A stretch of DNA of 64,000 nucleotides from Hyphomicrobiales bacterium (GTDB lineage: Bacteria; Pseudomonadota; Alphaproteobacteria; Rhizobiales; Rhizobiaceae). The translations under genes and the position numbers were made by a program. Positions 50,974 to 59,778 of the stretch are shown piece after piece. Each line of letters opens with the position of its first letter. Positions within the stretch are counted from its first letter, which is position 1. The notes beneath the pieces were generated by a model, which saw only the letters and a program-made list of their open reading frames with translations, was not told where the DNA came from and made no database searches. Location of the stretch: assembly GCA_900471925.1 (NCBI GenBank), contig UCGV01000016.1, positions 62,001 through 126,000 of the forward strand. Direction: 5' to 3'.

Positions 50974-51846
50974 ATGAGCTTGAAGGCGGAACTGCTGCTG
51001 GCGGCCGAAAACGAGACGGGGGAGTCTCCGGTCTGGGATGAGCGTAGGCAGCGTCTCTGGTGGACGGATATTCCGGCGAAACGATTACACAGGATCGATC
51101 CCGCGACTGGTCTTGTCGAGAGTTTCGCAATGCCCGGGCGTGTAGGTTGCTTTGCACTGCGGCGCAGCCGCGGGCTGGTTCTTGCAATGGAGCACGGTTT
51201 CTCCTTCTTTGATGCGGAAAACGGTGCGGTGGAGACCATTGCCGAACCCGAAGTCGGCCTCGTCAATCATCGTTTCAACGATGGGCGCTGTGACAGGGAA
51301 GGGCGGTTTCTTGCGGGTTCGATGAACCTTGCCCGAGATGCGGCCTCTGCGCGTCTGTGGCAGTTCAGCCGTGACAAACCAGTGCGGCCGCTCGCCAATG
51401 ACAGCACGATCGCCAATGGCCTTGCGTTCAGTCCGGAGGGGCGCACGATGTATTGGGTCGATGGTGGCCGGCAGCAGGTGTTCCGGTTCGATTACAGCCC
51501 CGATGGGATCGCCTCCAACCGCCGCGTCTGGCTGGACCGCGCGGCGGCGCCGGGACGGCCCGACGGTGGCGCGGTCGATGCCGATGGCTGTTACTGGAGT
51601 GGACGCTGGATGGGCGGCTGCGTCGTGCGCTTTACGCCCGATGGCCGGATCGATCGTATCGTCGAGGTGCCGGCAAGCCGGGTGACCATGTGCGCGTTCG
51701 GTGGTGCCGACTACCGCACCCTGTTCATCACCACCGCGAACGAAGGCATGAGCGCTGCCGAGAAGGAGGCCGAACCTTTGGCGGGCGGCCTCTTTGCTAT
51801 CCATCTCGATGTCGCGGGTCTGCCGGAGCCGCTGTTTGAAGGCTGA
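50974..51846 (+). CDS. SMP-30/gluconolactonase family lactonase
   Basis: 290 residues with GGGAGG upstream of the ATG. Six-bladed propeller motifs: GESPVWDERRQRLWWTDIP (metal Glu), VNHRFNDGRCDREGRFLAG (Asn/Asp region), NGLAFSPEGRTMYWVD and GGAVDADGCYW (metal Asp). These are calcium- or zinc-dependent lactonases that open aldonolactones to aldonates. It would follow the divergently encoded MocA dehydrogenase. Its stop codon directly abuts the stop of the convergent aldolase gene. Confidence 0.9.
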   Translation: MSLKAELLLAAENETGESPVWDERRQRLWWTDIPAKRLHRIDPATGLVESFAMPGRVGCFALRRSRGLVLAMEHGFSFFDAENGAVETIAEPEVGLVNHRFNDGRCDREGRFLAGSMNLARDAASARLWQFSRDKPVRPLANDSTIANGLAFSPEGRTMYWVDGGRQQVFRFDYSPDGIASNRRVWLDRAAAPGRPDGGAVDADGCYWSGRWMGGCVVRFTPDGRIDRIVEVPASRVTMCAFGGADYRTLFITTANEGMSAAEKEAEPLAGGLFAIHLDVAGLPEPLFEG

Positions 51847-52485
51847 TCAACGGCTGGCGGCTGCGACCGAGGCCTTGCCGCGTTCGTGGATCGTCTTCCA
51901 GTCTGCCTTCTCGATGAGATCGCGTGGCGCAAGGAAAGCGCCGCCGACGGCAAAAATGTTGCGCAGCGCCAGATACTGGCTGGAATTGTCATCCGATATG
52001 CCGCCCGTCGGGCAGAAACGCACGTCGGGGAAGAGCGGATCGACATGCTTGATGAAGCCCATGCCGCCGAACAGATCGGCCGGAAAGAACTTCTGTTCGA
52101 GGAAGCCGCATTCGCGCGCATAGAGAGATTCGCTCGGCGTGCAGATGCCGGGCAGGAAGGGAAGGCCGGAAAGCCGGATCTGTTCGGCAAGTGCCGGCGT
52201 CAGCGCAGGGCTGACCCCGAACATCGCGCCCGCTTCAACGACGGGCTTCAATTGGTCGGCTTTGGTGACCGTGCCGGCGCCGATGATCGCATCGGTGTTC
52301 ATCTTGCGCATGCGGCGGATCACCTCGGGACCAGCAGCGCTGCGCAGCGTCACTTCGAGGATCTTGATGCCGGCGCTGACGAGCGCCTCCAGCAACGGCT
52401 CGGCATGATCGGCATTTTCCACATGCAGCACGGGGATAAGCTTGGCATGCGGGGCGATGAGGGCGGCGACGGGATATTGGGTCAT
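51847..52485 (-). CDS. eda: KDPG-type aldolase (2-dehydro-3-deoxy-phosphogluconate aldolase family)
   Basis: 212 residues, the usual Eda length. Class I aldolase features: IPVLHVENADHAEPL, catalytic Glu in ILEVTLRSAAG, IIGAGTV and the Schiff-base Lys in QKFFPADLFGG, then FCPTGGISDDN and AVGGAFLAP. It cleaves a 2-keto-3-deoxy (phospho)aldonate to pyruvate and an aldehyde or glyceraldehyde-3-phosphate. With no kinase in the cluster it may act on a non-phosphorylated intermediate. It is convergent with the lactonase gene, and its promoter region carries operator-like site 2. Confidence 0.89.
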   Translation of the reverse strand: MTQYPVAALIAPHAKLIPVLHVENADHAEPLLEALVSAGIKILEVTLRSAAGPEVIRRMRKMNTDAIIGAGTVTKADQLKPVVEAGAMFGVSPALTPALAEQIRLSGLPFLPGICTPSESLYARECGFLEQKFFPADLFGGMGFIKHVDPLFPDVRFCPTGGISDDNSSQYLALRNIFAVGGAFLAPRDLIEKADWKTIHERGKASVAAASR

Positions 52486-52578
52486 GATGGGATCACATCC
52501 GAAACGAGAAAGGGTGACGGAAAGACCATATCACCACATTGCCAGGAAAAACTGACATGAATGGAAATTTTCGGCAAC

Positions 52579-52600
52579 TATTTTGTTGACAATTTTGTGA
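52579..52600. promoter_or_regulatory. Operator-like element with core TTGTTGACAA, site 2
   Basis: The same core (52583-52592) and flanks as site 1 (18 of 22 bases when site 1 is read on the other strand). It lies in the divergent gap between the aldolase (start 52485) and the aldehyde dehydrogenase (start 52713), so one regulator could act on all four promoters. Confidence 0.5.
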
Positions 52601-52712
52601 GCAATTCGGAATGTGGGCACGACAGGAATTGTCCGCATCCAAGCGTCAAGGCCGATAGTGCAGAGATTATAGGCACATGGCAATGCTGGTGGAGGCAGGA
52701 CAGGGAGGAATG

Positions 52713-54155
52713 ATGACATACCAGGTGCCTGCGCTGATCATCGGCAACGAGCCCCGAAAGGGTCGCGGCCGCCGTGATTTTGCGGTGATAAATCCCGCGA
52801 CCGAAGAGGTTCTTGGCGAGCTTACCTTCGCCGATGGTGCCGATGTCGCCGCGGCCCTGGCTTCGGCGGAGGATGGGTTTGCTGAGTGGCGCAAGGTCGG
52901 TCCCTGGGCGCGTTCAGATATGCTGCGCAAGATTGCCGGCCGGATCCGCGAGCGCACGCCGGAGATTGCCCGTCTGTTGACGATGGAAGTCGGCAAGCCG
53001 ATCGGCGAGGCCGAAGCGGAAGTCATTTCCGGAGCCGAGCATTTCGAATGGGCGGCCGATCAGGCCCGTCAGCTTTCCGGCGAAACCGTCAGTTCGCGCG
53101 GTCCGGGCGGCCGTGGTCTCATGACCTATGAGCCTGTGGGCATCGTTCTGGCGCTGACGGCCTGGAACTTTCCGATCAACCTTTCTGCCCGCAAGATCTG
53201 CATGGCGCTCGCCGCCGGTTGCAGCGTCATCGTTCGCCCCGCCGAGGAAGCGCCGGCCTGCGTTGCGGCCATGGTGCAATGTTGTGTCGATGCCGGGCTG
53301 CCTCCGGGCGCCATCACGCTGCTCTTCGGCACGCCGGAAGAGGTGATTGCTCCCTTGATGGCGGCGACCTCGGTGCGCAAGGTTTCCTTTACCGGCTCCA
53401 CCCGCGTCGGCAAGATCCTGATCCATCAGAGTGCCGATACGGTCAAGCGACTGACCATGGAGCTTGGGGGCCACGCACCCGTGTTGGTGCTGGAGGATGC
53501 CGATGTCGCCTTCGCGGCCGAAACGGCCGCCCTCGCCAAATTCCGAAATTCCGGACAGGTCTGCGCTGCTCCGAGCCGATTCTATGTGCATGAAAGATTG
53601 GTCGACGAATTCGCCGAGGGTTTCGTGAAAGTCGCCAAGCGGCTGAAGCTCGGCAACGGGCTCGATCGTTCCGTCTCCATGGGGCCGATGACCACGATCC
53701 GCCAGCGCGACCGCGCCGAAGCGCTGGTGGCGGACGCCCGCCAGCGCGGCGCAAACATTCTCTGCGGCGGCGGGCGTCCTGCCGATATCAATGCCGGCTA
53801 TTTCTTCGAGCCGACCGTCATGATGAATGTGCATCCGGACTCGGAGATCCTCTACGAGGAGCCCTTCGCACCGGTTGCGCCCATCGTCGCCTTTTCCGAT
53901 GTCGAGGAGGCAATCGCTCAGGCCAATGCGCTTGAGGCGGGTCTTGCCTCCTATCTCTTCACCAATTCGCTGAGTGCTGCGACCCAGGTGTCCGAACGCA
54001 TCGAAGCGGGCATGGTCGGCATCAACACCTGTGCGGTTGCTATCCCCGAAGGGCCTTTCGGTGGCGTCAAGCAGAGCGGCTACGGCCGCGAGGGTGGGCC
54101 GACGGCAATTCACGACTATCTCAACATCAAATTCACGCATACGCGTCTGCTCTGA
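52713..54155 (+). CDS. Aldehyde dehydrogenase, probable 2-oxoglutarate-semialdehyde or similar type
   Basis: 480 residues from ATG 52713 (GGGAGG 4 bases upstream; 52677 and 52710 are alternatives). Catalytic Cys in NSGQVCAAPSR, Glu in MELGGHAPVLV, cofactor segment FTGSTRVGKIL and LTAWNFPIN. The C-terminus has PFGGVKQSGYGREGG. Similar enzymes end non-phosphorylative pentose and hexuronate pathways by oxidising 2-oxoglutarate semialdehyde. It heads an operon with two dehydratases of the IlvD/Edd family, which fits such a route. Confidence 0.88.
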   Translation: MTYQVPALIIGNEPRKGRGRRDFAVINPATEEVLGELTFADGADVAAALASAEDGFAEWRKVGPWARSDMLRKIAGRIRERTPEIARLLTMEVGKPIGEAEAEVISGAEHFEWAADQARQLSGETVSSRGPGGRGLMTYEPVGIVLALTAWNFPINLSARKICMALAAGCSVIVRPAEEAPACVAAMVQCCVDAGLPPGAITLLFGTPEEVIAPLMAATSVRKVSFTGSTRVGKILIHQSADTVKRLTMELGGHAPVLVLEDADVAFAAETAALAKFRNSGQVCAAPSRFYVHERLVDEFAEGFVKVAKRLKLGNGLDRSVSMGPMTTIRQRDRAEALVADARQRGANILCGGGRPADINAGYFFEPTVMMNVHPDSEILYEEPFAPVAPIVAFSDVEEAIAQANALEAGLASYLFTNSLSAATQVSERIEAGMVGINTCAVAIPEGPFGGVKQSGYGREGGPTAIHDYLNIKFTHTRLL

Positions 54156-54165
54156 AGGCAAAGCG

Positions 54166-55908
54166 ATGACAGAAAAGAAGAAGATTGCCCTTGCGGATCT
54201 GCGCAGCCAGCGCTGGTTCGGCGCAAGCGGCCAGCCCGGCAATCATAAGTCCTACCGCACCAAACAGATGGGTTATACCAGCGAGGATTTTCAGGGGAAG
54301 CCGGTTATCGGCATCCTCAATACCTGGTCCGACCTCAATTCCTGCCACACGCATTTCCCGCAGCGCGTCGAGGAAGTGAAGCGCGGCATCTGGCAGGCGG
54401 GCGGCTTTCCGGTGGAACTGCCCGCACTCAGCGTCGGAGAGACCTATGTGCGCCCGAGCACGCTGATCTATCGCAACCTGCTTGCCATGGACGCGGAGGA
54501 AATCCTTCGTTCGCATCCAATCGACGGCGCGGTGCTGATGGGCGGTTGTGACAAGACCACGCCTGCCCTGCTGATGGGCGCGGCCAGCATGAACATACCG
54601 GCGATCTTCGTGCCAGCGGGCGCGATGCTGAGCGGTCATTTCCGCGGCCGCCGCAATCTCGGTACCGGCTCCAGTACCTGGGCAGCTCTTGCCGATTATC
54701 GCGCCGGCAAGATCGACGAAAAGACCTGGCGCGCCTTCGGCGAAGGCACGGCGCGCTCGCCCGGCACCTGCAACACGATGGGCACGGCGTCCACGATGAC
54801 CTCGCTTGCCGACGTGCTCGGCATGACGCTTCCAGGCGCAAGCTCAATTCCGGCCGTCGATTCCACCCATTCGCAGATGGCAAGCACGGCCGGCCGGCGC
54901 ATCGTGGAGATGGTCTGGGAAGACCTTCGTCCGAGCGATGTCGTCAGCCGCGCAAGTTTCCTCAATGCCATCGTCACCGACATGGCGCTGTCGGGCTCCA
55001 CCAATTCGCTGATCCATCTGATCGCCATGGCGCGGCGACTGAATATCGACCTGTCGCTTGATGATTTCTCCGCTGCGGCCGAAGCCGTGCCCGTCATCTG
55101 CAACCTGCAGCCTTCAGGCAAATACCTGATGGAGGACTTCTATTATTCCGGCGGCCTTCGCGCGCTGCTCTCCGTCATCAAGGATCATCTCGATCTCTCC
55201 TGCATGACCGTGACCGGCCACACGCTTGGTGAGGAGATAGAGGGGGCGGCTCCCTATGACGACGAGGTTATCCGCCCGCTGTCCAATCCGGTCTATGCCG
55301 CCGGCGGTCTTGTCGTGCTGAAAGGCAATCTCGCGCCACGCGGCGCCGTGCTGAAGCGCGCCGCCGCGAGCCCGAACCTTCTGCAGCACACCGGGCCGGC
55401 GATCGTCTTCAGGAATTTCAAGGAAATGCTGGAGCAGATCGACAATCCAGATCTCGACGTAACGCCCGATAGCGTTCTGGTGCTTCAGGATGCGGGACCG
55501 ACCGGGGCACCGGGCATGCCGGAATGGGGCATGCTGCCGATCCCGAAGAAGCTGCTGGAACAGGGCGTGCGCGATATGGTGCGCCTGTCAGATGCCCGCA
55601 TGAGCGGCACGAGCTACGGCACCTGCATTCTGCATGTCTGTCCGGAAAGCCGTGTCGGGGGGCCCTTGGCGCTCGTCAAGACCGGTGACTTCATCAGTCT
55701 GGATACGGATGGTCGCAGTCTTGATCTGCTGATCTCCGATGAGGAATTCGCCCGCCGCCGTGCCGAGTGGGTACCGCCGCCACCGCATTACGAGCGGGGT
55801 TACGGCGCTCTCTTCGCCCAGCATGTGTTGCAGGCGGATGAGGGCTGCGATCTCGATTTCCTGGCAAAGCCCGGCGCTACGCCGGACCCCGAAGCACGTT
55901 TCTCGTGA
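54166..55908 (+). CDS. IlvD/Edd family sugar-acid dehydratase, first of a tandem pair
   Basis: 580 residues from ATG 54166. Iron-sulfur cysteines: Cys60 (LNSCHTH), Cys128 (GGCDKTTPA) and Cys202 (SPGTCNTMGTAST); the catalytic serine region is RMSGTSYGT near the end. The length and the GILNTWSDLN motif place it with L-arabinonate/D-xylonate dehydratases rather than IlvD or Edd. It converts an aldonate to its 2-keto-3-deoxy acid. It follows the aldehyde dehydrogenase after 10 bases and precedes a paralogue by 13. Confidence 0.9.
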   Translation: MTEKKKIALADLRSQRWFGASGQPGNHKSYRTKQMGYTSEDFQGKPVIGILNTWSDLNSCHTHFPQRVEEVKRGIWQAGGFPVELPALSVGETYVRPSTLIYRNLLAMDAEEILRSHPIDGAVLMGGCDKTTPALLMGAASMNIPAIFVPAGAMLSGHFRGRRNLGTGSSTWAALADYRAGKIDEKTWRAFGEGTARSPGTCNTMGTASTMTSLADVLGMTLPGASSIPAVDSTHSQMASTAGRRIVEMVWEDLRPSDVVSRASFLNAIVTDMALSGSTNSLIHLIAMARRLNIDLSLDDFSAAAEAVPVICNLQPSGKYLMEDFYYSGGLRALLSVIKDHLDLSCMTVTGHTLGEEIEGAAPYDDEVIRPLSNPVYAAGGLVVLKGNLAPRGAVLKRAAASPNLLQHTGPAIVFRNFKEMLEQIDNPDLDVTPDSVLVLQDAGPTGAPGMPEWGMLPIPKKLLEQGVRDMVRLSDARMSGTSYGTCILHVCPESRVGGPLALVKTGDFISLDTDGRSLDLLISDEEFARRRAEWVPPPPHYERGYGALFAQHVLQADEGCDLDFLAKPGATPDPEARFS

Positions 55909-55921
55909 AAGGCCGGCACGC

Positions 55922-57658
55922 ATGACGAAGACCGGAAAGGGTATCACCAGTGGGCTGACGAACTACGGCGATCCACGTTTCGCCGCCTATTTGCGTCGCT
56001 CCTTCGCATCTTCCATGGGCTATTCCCGCAAGATGCTGGAAAAGCCCGTCGTCGGCATCACATGGACAGCAAGCGGCTTCAACAATTGCCATCGCGGCGT
56101 GCCGGAACTGGTGGAAGCCGTCAAGCGCGGCGTGCTTGCGGCGGGCGGTCTGCCGCTCGATTTTCCCGTGACATCGCTTGGTGAGGTCTTCCTCAACCCA
56201 ACCAGCATGGTTTTCCGCAACCTGATGGCCATGGACGTGGAGGAAATGGTCCGCGCCCAGCCGATGGATGCCGTCGTGCTCGTCGGCGGCTGTGACAAGA
56301 CGCTTCCGGCGTTGGTTATGGGAGCCGCCTCCGCCAACAAGCCGGCGATCGTGCTTGCGACGGGACCGATGATGACCTCGCGCTACCAAGGTGAACGCCT
56401 TGGCGCCTGCACCGACTGCCGTCGGTTCTGGGCGCGCTATCGCGCCGGCGAACTGGAAGACAAGCAGATCGATCAGGTCGAGGGCTCGCTTGCGACGACA
56501 GCCGGCACCTGCGCCGTCATGGGAACCGCTTCCAGCATGGCGATCATGCTTGAGGTGATGGGCCTGATGCTGCCGGGTACGGCGGCCATTCCCGCCGTCC
56601 ATGCCGATCGTCTGCGGGCGGCAGAAGCGAGCGGAGCGGCAGCCATGCAGCTCATCGATTCCGGGCGCACCTTCAAGGATACAGTGACGCAGGCGACGAT
56701 CGACAACGCGCTGAAGACGCTTCTCGCCATCAGTGGCTCCACGAATGCCATCATCCATCTGGCTGCCATCGCCGGCCGGCTCGGTCTCAAGGTCGATCTC
56801 GACAAGCTGAACGCCATGTCGGATGCGACCCCAGTGCTCGTCGACCTGAAGCCGACAGGAGACGCGTACATGGAAGATTTTTTCTATGCCGGCGGTGTCG
56901 GCGCGCTTCTGCGTCGCCTCGGTGATCATCTCGATCTTTCGACGCGCACGGTGACCGGCGAGACACTTGCGGAACTCGTCCCGCCGGATGAAAGCTGGAT
57001 CGACAGCAAGGTGATCCGACCATTGGAGACCCCAATTCGCGCAGATGGCGGCCTTGTTGCCCTCTTCGGTAATCTCGCTCCGAAGGGTGCCATCCTCAAG
57101 CGCGCGGCTGCCGACGAGCGCCTATTCGAAAAGACCGGCCGCGCCGTCGTCTTCGAAGGCTTGCAGGATCTATCGGACCGGATCGACGATCCCGATCTCG
57201 ACGTCACGGAAGACGATATTCTGGTCCTGAAAAATGCCGGGCCGAAGGCATCGGGCATGCCGGAATCAGGCTATCTGCCGATCCCGTCCAAGCTTGCCCG
57301 CAAGGGTGTGAAGGACATGCTGCGCATTTCCGATGCTCGCATGAGCGGCACGGCCTACGGCACGATCGTCCTGCATGTCTCGCCGGAATCGGCTGCCGGC
57401 GGCCCCCTGGCGCTGGTTCGCAATGGCGACATGATCCGTATGAGTGTCAGGGAGCGGCGGCTGGAGCTGCTGGTCGAGGAGTCCGAGCTTGCCAAGCGCT
57501 TGCCGACGCCAGCGCCGACAGCCGAAACACGCGGCTGGCTTGGGCTCTACAATCGCCACGTCATGCAGGCCGAAAATGGCTGCGACCTCGATTTTATGCT
57601 GCCCGATCAGCAGGAAGCGGCGGAAGCAAGCGTCACGAAAATCTCTGCGAAAGCATAG
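55922..57658 (+). CDS. IlvD/Edd family sugar-acid dehydratase, second of a tandem pair
   Basis: 578 residues from ATG 55922. Cysteines corresponding to the iron-sulfur ligands are Cys56 (FNNCHRG), Cys124 (GGCDKTLPA) and Cys197 (TAGTCAVMGTASS); the end has RMSGTAYGT. An extra pair, Cys163/Cys166 in LGACTDCRRFW, is absent from its neighbour. It is clearly homologous to the preceding gene but diverged, so the two probably act on different aldonates or on successive steps rather than being a recent duplication. Confidence 0.9.
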   Translation: MTKTGKGITSGLTNYGDPRFAAYLRRSFASSMGYSRKMLEKPVVGITWTASGFNNCHRGVPELVEAVKRGVLAAGGLPLDFPVTSLGEVFLNPTSMVFRNLMAMDVEEMVRAQPMDAVVLVGGCDKTLPALVMGAASANKPAIVLATGPMMTSRYQGERLGACTDCRRFWARYRAGELEDKQIDQVEGSLATTAGTCAVMGTASSMAIMLEVMGLMLPGTAAIPAVHADRLRAAEASGAAAMQLIDSGRTFKDTVTQATIDNALKTLLAISGSTNAIIHLAAIAGRLGLKVDLDKLNAMSDATPVLVDLKPTGDAYMEDFFYAGGVGALLRRLGDHLDLSTRTVTGETLAELVPPDESWIDSKVIRPLETPIRADGGLVALFGNLAPKGAILKRAAADERLFEKTGRAVVFEGLQDLSDRIDDPDLDVTEDDILVLKNAGPKASGMPESGYLPIPSKLARKGVKDMLRISDARMSGTAYGTIVLHVSPESAAGGPLALVRNGDMIRMSVRERRLELLVEESELAKRLPTPAPTAETRGWLGLYNRHVMQAENGCDLDFMLPDQQEAAEASVTKISAKA

Positions 57659-57696
57659 TCCCGGCCAGAACAGCCGGTTCCGCGCGACAGCCTGGT

Positions 57697-58440
57697 TTAG
57701 AGGTCATCGCGCCGGATGACGAACTGAACGCGTTCGCCGGCAAAGCGAGTCTCGTGATAGACGATCGGCTGGGCGTCCATGTCGATATCGACGCTCTCGA
57801 CGAACAGGACGGGTGAAGCTTCCGACTGTCTGAGATTCTTGATGTCGTCGGGCGACGGCATCCTGGCTGTGCAGCGGGTGACGTCGCGCTTGTAGTCCGT
57901 TACGCCGTAATACGCCAAGGCCTTGGTCATCGAAAAGCTCTCGCCGTATTTTTCACCGAAGCCCGGAAACCGTTTGGCTGAAAGATAGGTCTCGGCAACG
58001 GAGATCGGAATTTCGTCGGCCTCGCCGACCGTTGCGATGAGGATGACGGGCTCGCCTTCGACTATGTTCAAGGCGGCGGCGACTTTCCTGTTGGCCGGCC
58101 TTTCGTCAAGGGCAAGTATCGTATGTGCCGGGGCGCGGCCCTGGGCGGCAACGCTGGTGCTGAAGCGGGTGCGCGCGCCGATCGAATAATCCAGCATGCC
58201 CGGAACGACATAGGAGCCGCCGCCCTTTCGCTTGAACAGCACGCCGCGCTGCACCAGTGCGGCGATCGCCTGGCGCGCGGTATGCCGGTTCACGCCGAAT
58301 TCCGACGCCAGGTCGAATTCCGACGGCAGCCTTCCGTTGCCGTTGAAGCGACCGTCCGTGATCTGCTGCAGCAGGGCCGTCTCGATCTGTTTCCAGAGCG
58401 GGCCTTCCTGTCCGTCCTGCCGCACGCCTTCTCCTGCCAT
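57697..58440 (-). CDS. phnF: GntR-family regulator with UTRA domain, PhnF-like
   Basis: 247 residues. The winged helix includes LPSEFDLASEFGVNRHTARQAIAALVQRG (FGVNRHTARQAI at about residue 48); the UTRA domain includes FSTSVAAQGRAPAHTIL, AETYLSAKRFPGF and a final FAGERVQFVI. The NRHTxRxAI helix and the ARFS..QG..P segment are typical of PhnF. PhnF proteins repress phosphonate or phosphate-ester genes; no C-P lyase genes are near. It is divergent from an ABC operon with a GTCTAGAC palindrome between them. Confidence 0.85.
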   Translation of the reverse strand: MAGEGVRQDGQEGPLWKQIETALLQQITDGRFNGNGRLPSEFDLASEFGVNRHTARQAIAALVQRGVLFKRKGGGSYVVPGMLDYSIGARTRFSTSVAAQGRAPAHTILALDERPANRKVAAALNIVEGEPVILIATVGEADEIPISVAETYLSAKRFPGFGEKYGESFSMTKALAYYGVTDYKRDVTRCTARMPSPDDIKNLRQSEASPVLFVESVDIDMDAQPIVYHETRFAGERVQFVIRRDDL

Positions 58441-58560
58441 TTTCAGCTTCCGTCATTCAATCTTCGACTCACCCGCATATTATGGCGGACGGGCGCTGCC
58501 CGGAACCACGCAATATGCCGCCGCTATTATCAGGCGGTTGTCACGAAGCTGAAACAAAAT

Positions 58561-58588
58561 CTGTCTAGACAGCTTTCTGTCGAGACGA
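58561..58588. promoter_or_regulatory. PhnF/GntR operator pair
   Basis: CTGTCTAGACAG (58561-58572) is a perfect 12-base palindrome containing GTCTAGAC, which fits the GntR/HutC consensus GTMTAKAC. CTGTCGAGACGA (58577-58588) is a weaker copy with its centre 16 bases away. Both lie just upstream of the ABC ATPase start at 58615 in the divergent promoter. Confidence 0.65.
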
Positions 58589-58614
58589 TTTTGAGAGCTG
58601 CGGACAATTGTGAC

Positions 58615-59778
58615 ATGGCCGAACTAAGCCTGACCAACCTGACGAAAAGTTACGGCCAGACGCCGGTGCTGAGGGACGTGTCCCTCGACATCGCGCATGG
58701 GGAGTTCCTGACATTGCTCGGCCCGAGCGGCTGCGGAAAATCGACGCTGCTGCGGATCCTCGCGGGCCTTGAAGTCCAGGATAGCGGGAACCTCTCCATC
58801 GGCGGCAGGAATGTCGATGGCCTGCGCCCCCGTGCGCGCGATGTCGCTATGGTATTCCAGTCCTATGCGCTCTATCCGCATATGGCGGTTGCCGCCAATA
58901 TGGCGCTGCCGCTTCGCATGCGACGGCTCTCGGCCTGGCAGCGGCTGCCGCTGATCGGCAGGTTGCTTCCCGGCACGGGGAGGACCAAGGCTGAGATCGA
59001 GACTGCGGTCGCCAGCACAGCTGAGGCGCTCGGTATCGGCCATCTGCTGAGCCGCAAGCCTGGACAGCTGTCCGGCGGGCAGCGGCAGCGCGTTGCGGTG
59101 GGGCGTGCCATGGTCCGCGATCCCGCCGTCTTTCTGATGGACGAGCCGCTTTCCAACCTGGATGCAAAGCTGCGCGTCCAGATGCGGACGGAAATCAAGG
59201 AGCTGCACAAGAGGCTGGGCGTCACCTTCGTCTTCGTGACGCACGATCAGGCCGAGGCAATGACCCTGTCGGACCGGGTCGCAGTCATGCTGGGTGGCGA
59301 ATTGCTTCAGGTCGCAAAACCGCAGGATATTTATGCCGATCCCGCCGACCGTCGCGTGGCGGAGTTCGTCGGTTCGCCGAAGATCAACATGCTGAAGGCG
59401 GTCGTTCGCGAGCGCGGCCGGGCCGAAACCGCAGGCGCCACCCTGACGCTTCCCGTGGAGCAGCCGCCAGGCACGCAGCTAACGCTCGGTATTCGTCCTG
59501 AAGCGTTCCAGCTTGCCGGGCGCGATCGGCAGGACGTCTTGCGTGGATATGTCCGTCTTGTCGAGCATCTCGGCTCGGATCTTTTCGTGCATCTCGACCT
59601 GCCGGGCATGGATGAACCGTTGATCGCCCGTCTGCCGGTAGAACAGGCTGCGGAGGCTGCCGTCGGCCGAATGCTGGAACTCACGGTTCCGACCGAGCGG
59701 CTGCTCGTCTTTGACGAGGCCGGCCGGCGCGTCAGGCACAGCGCCCATGTGGTGTCTGTCCGGGAGTATGCGCGATGA
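58615..59778 (+). CDS. UgpC-like ABC transporter ATPase
   Basis: 387 residues from ATG 58615. Walker A GPSGCGKSTLL, signature LSGGQRQRVAVGRAMV, Walker B VFLMDEPLSNLDAKLR, switch THDQAEAMTLSDR, then a TOBE-type C-terminal domain (LGIRPEAFQL). An insertion of about 20 residues (LSAWQRLPLIGRLLPGTGRT) follows the Q-loop region and is not present in the ATPase at 35405. It overlaps the first permease gene by 4 bases. The operon order ATPase-permease-permease-SBP differs from the other two systems here. Confidence 0.9.
   Translation: MAELSLTNLTKSYGQTPVLRDVSLDIAHGEFLTLLGPSGCGKSTLLRILAGLEVQDSGNLSIGGRNVDGLRPRARDVAMVFQSYALYPHMAVAANMALPLRMRRLSAWQRLPLIGRLLPGTGRTKAEIETAVASTAEALGIGHLLSRKPGQLSGGQRQRVAVGRAMVRDPAVFLMDEPLSNLDAKLRVQMRTEIKELHKRLGVTFVFVTHDQAEAMTLSDRVAVMLGGELLQVAKPQDIYADPADRRVAEFVGSPKINMLKAVVRERGRAETAGATLTLPVEQPPGTQLTLGIRPEAFQLAGRDRQDVLRGYVRLVEHLGSDLFVHLDLPGMDEPLIARLPVEQAAEAAVGRMLELTVPTERLLVFDEAGRRVRHSAHVVSVREYAR

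Noticed and set aside
57659..57696. Possible terminator between the second dehydratase and phnF
   Set aside because: Only weak complementarity is present and no T-tract; not enough to call.
58609..58614. TGTGACA just before the Ugp-like ATPase gene as another ECF41 promoter half
   Set aside because: The nearest GACG is 21 bases away instead of 16 and the orientation would point into the PhnF gene.
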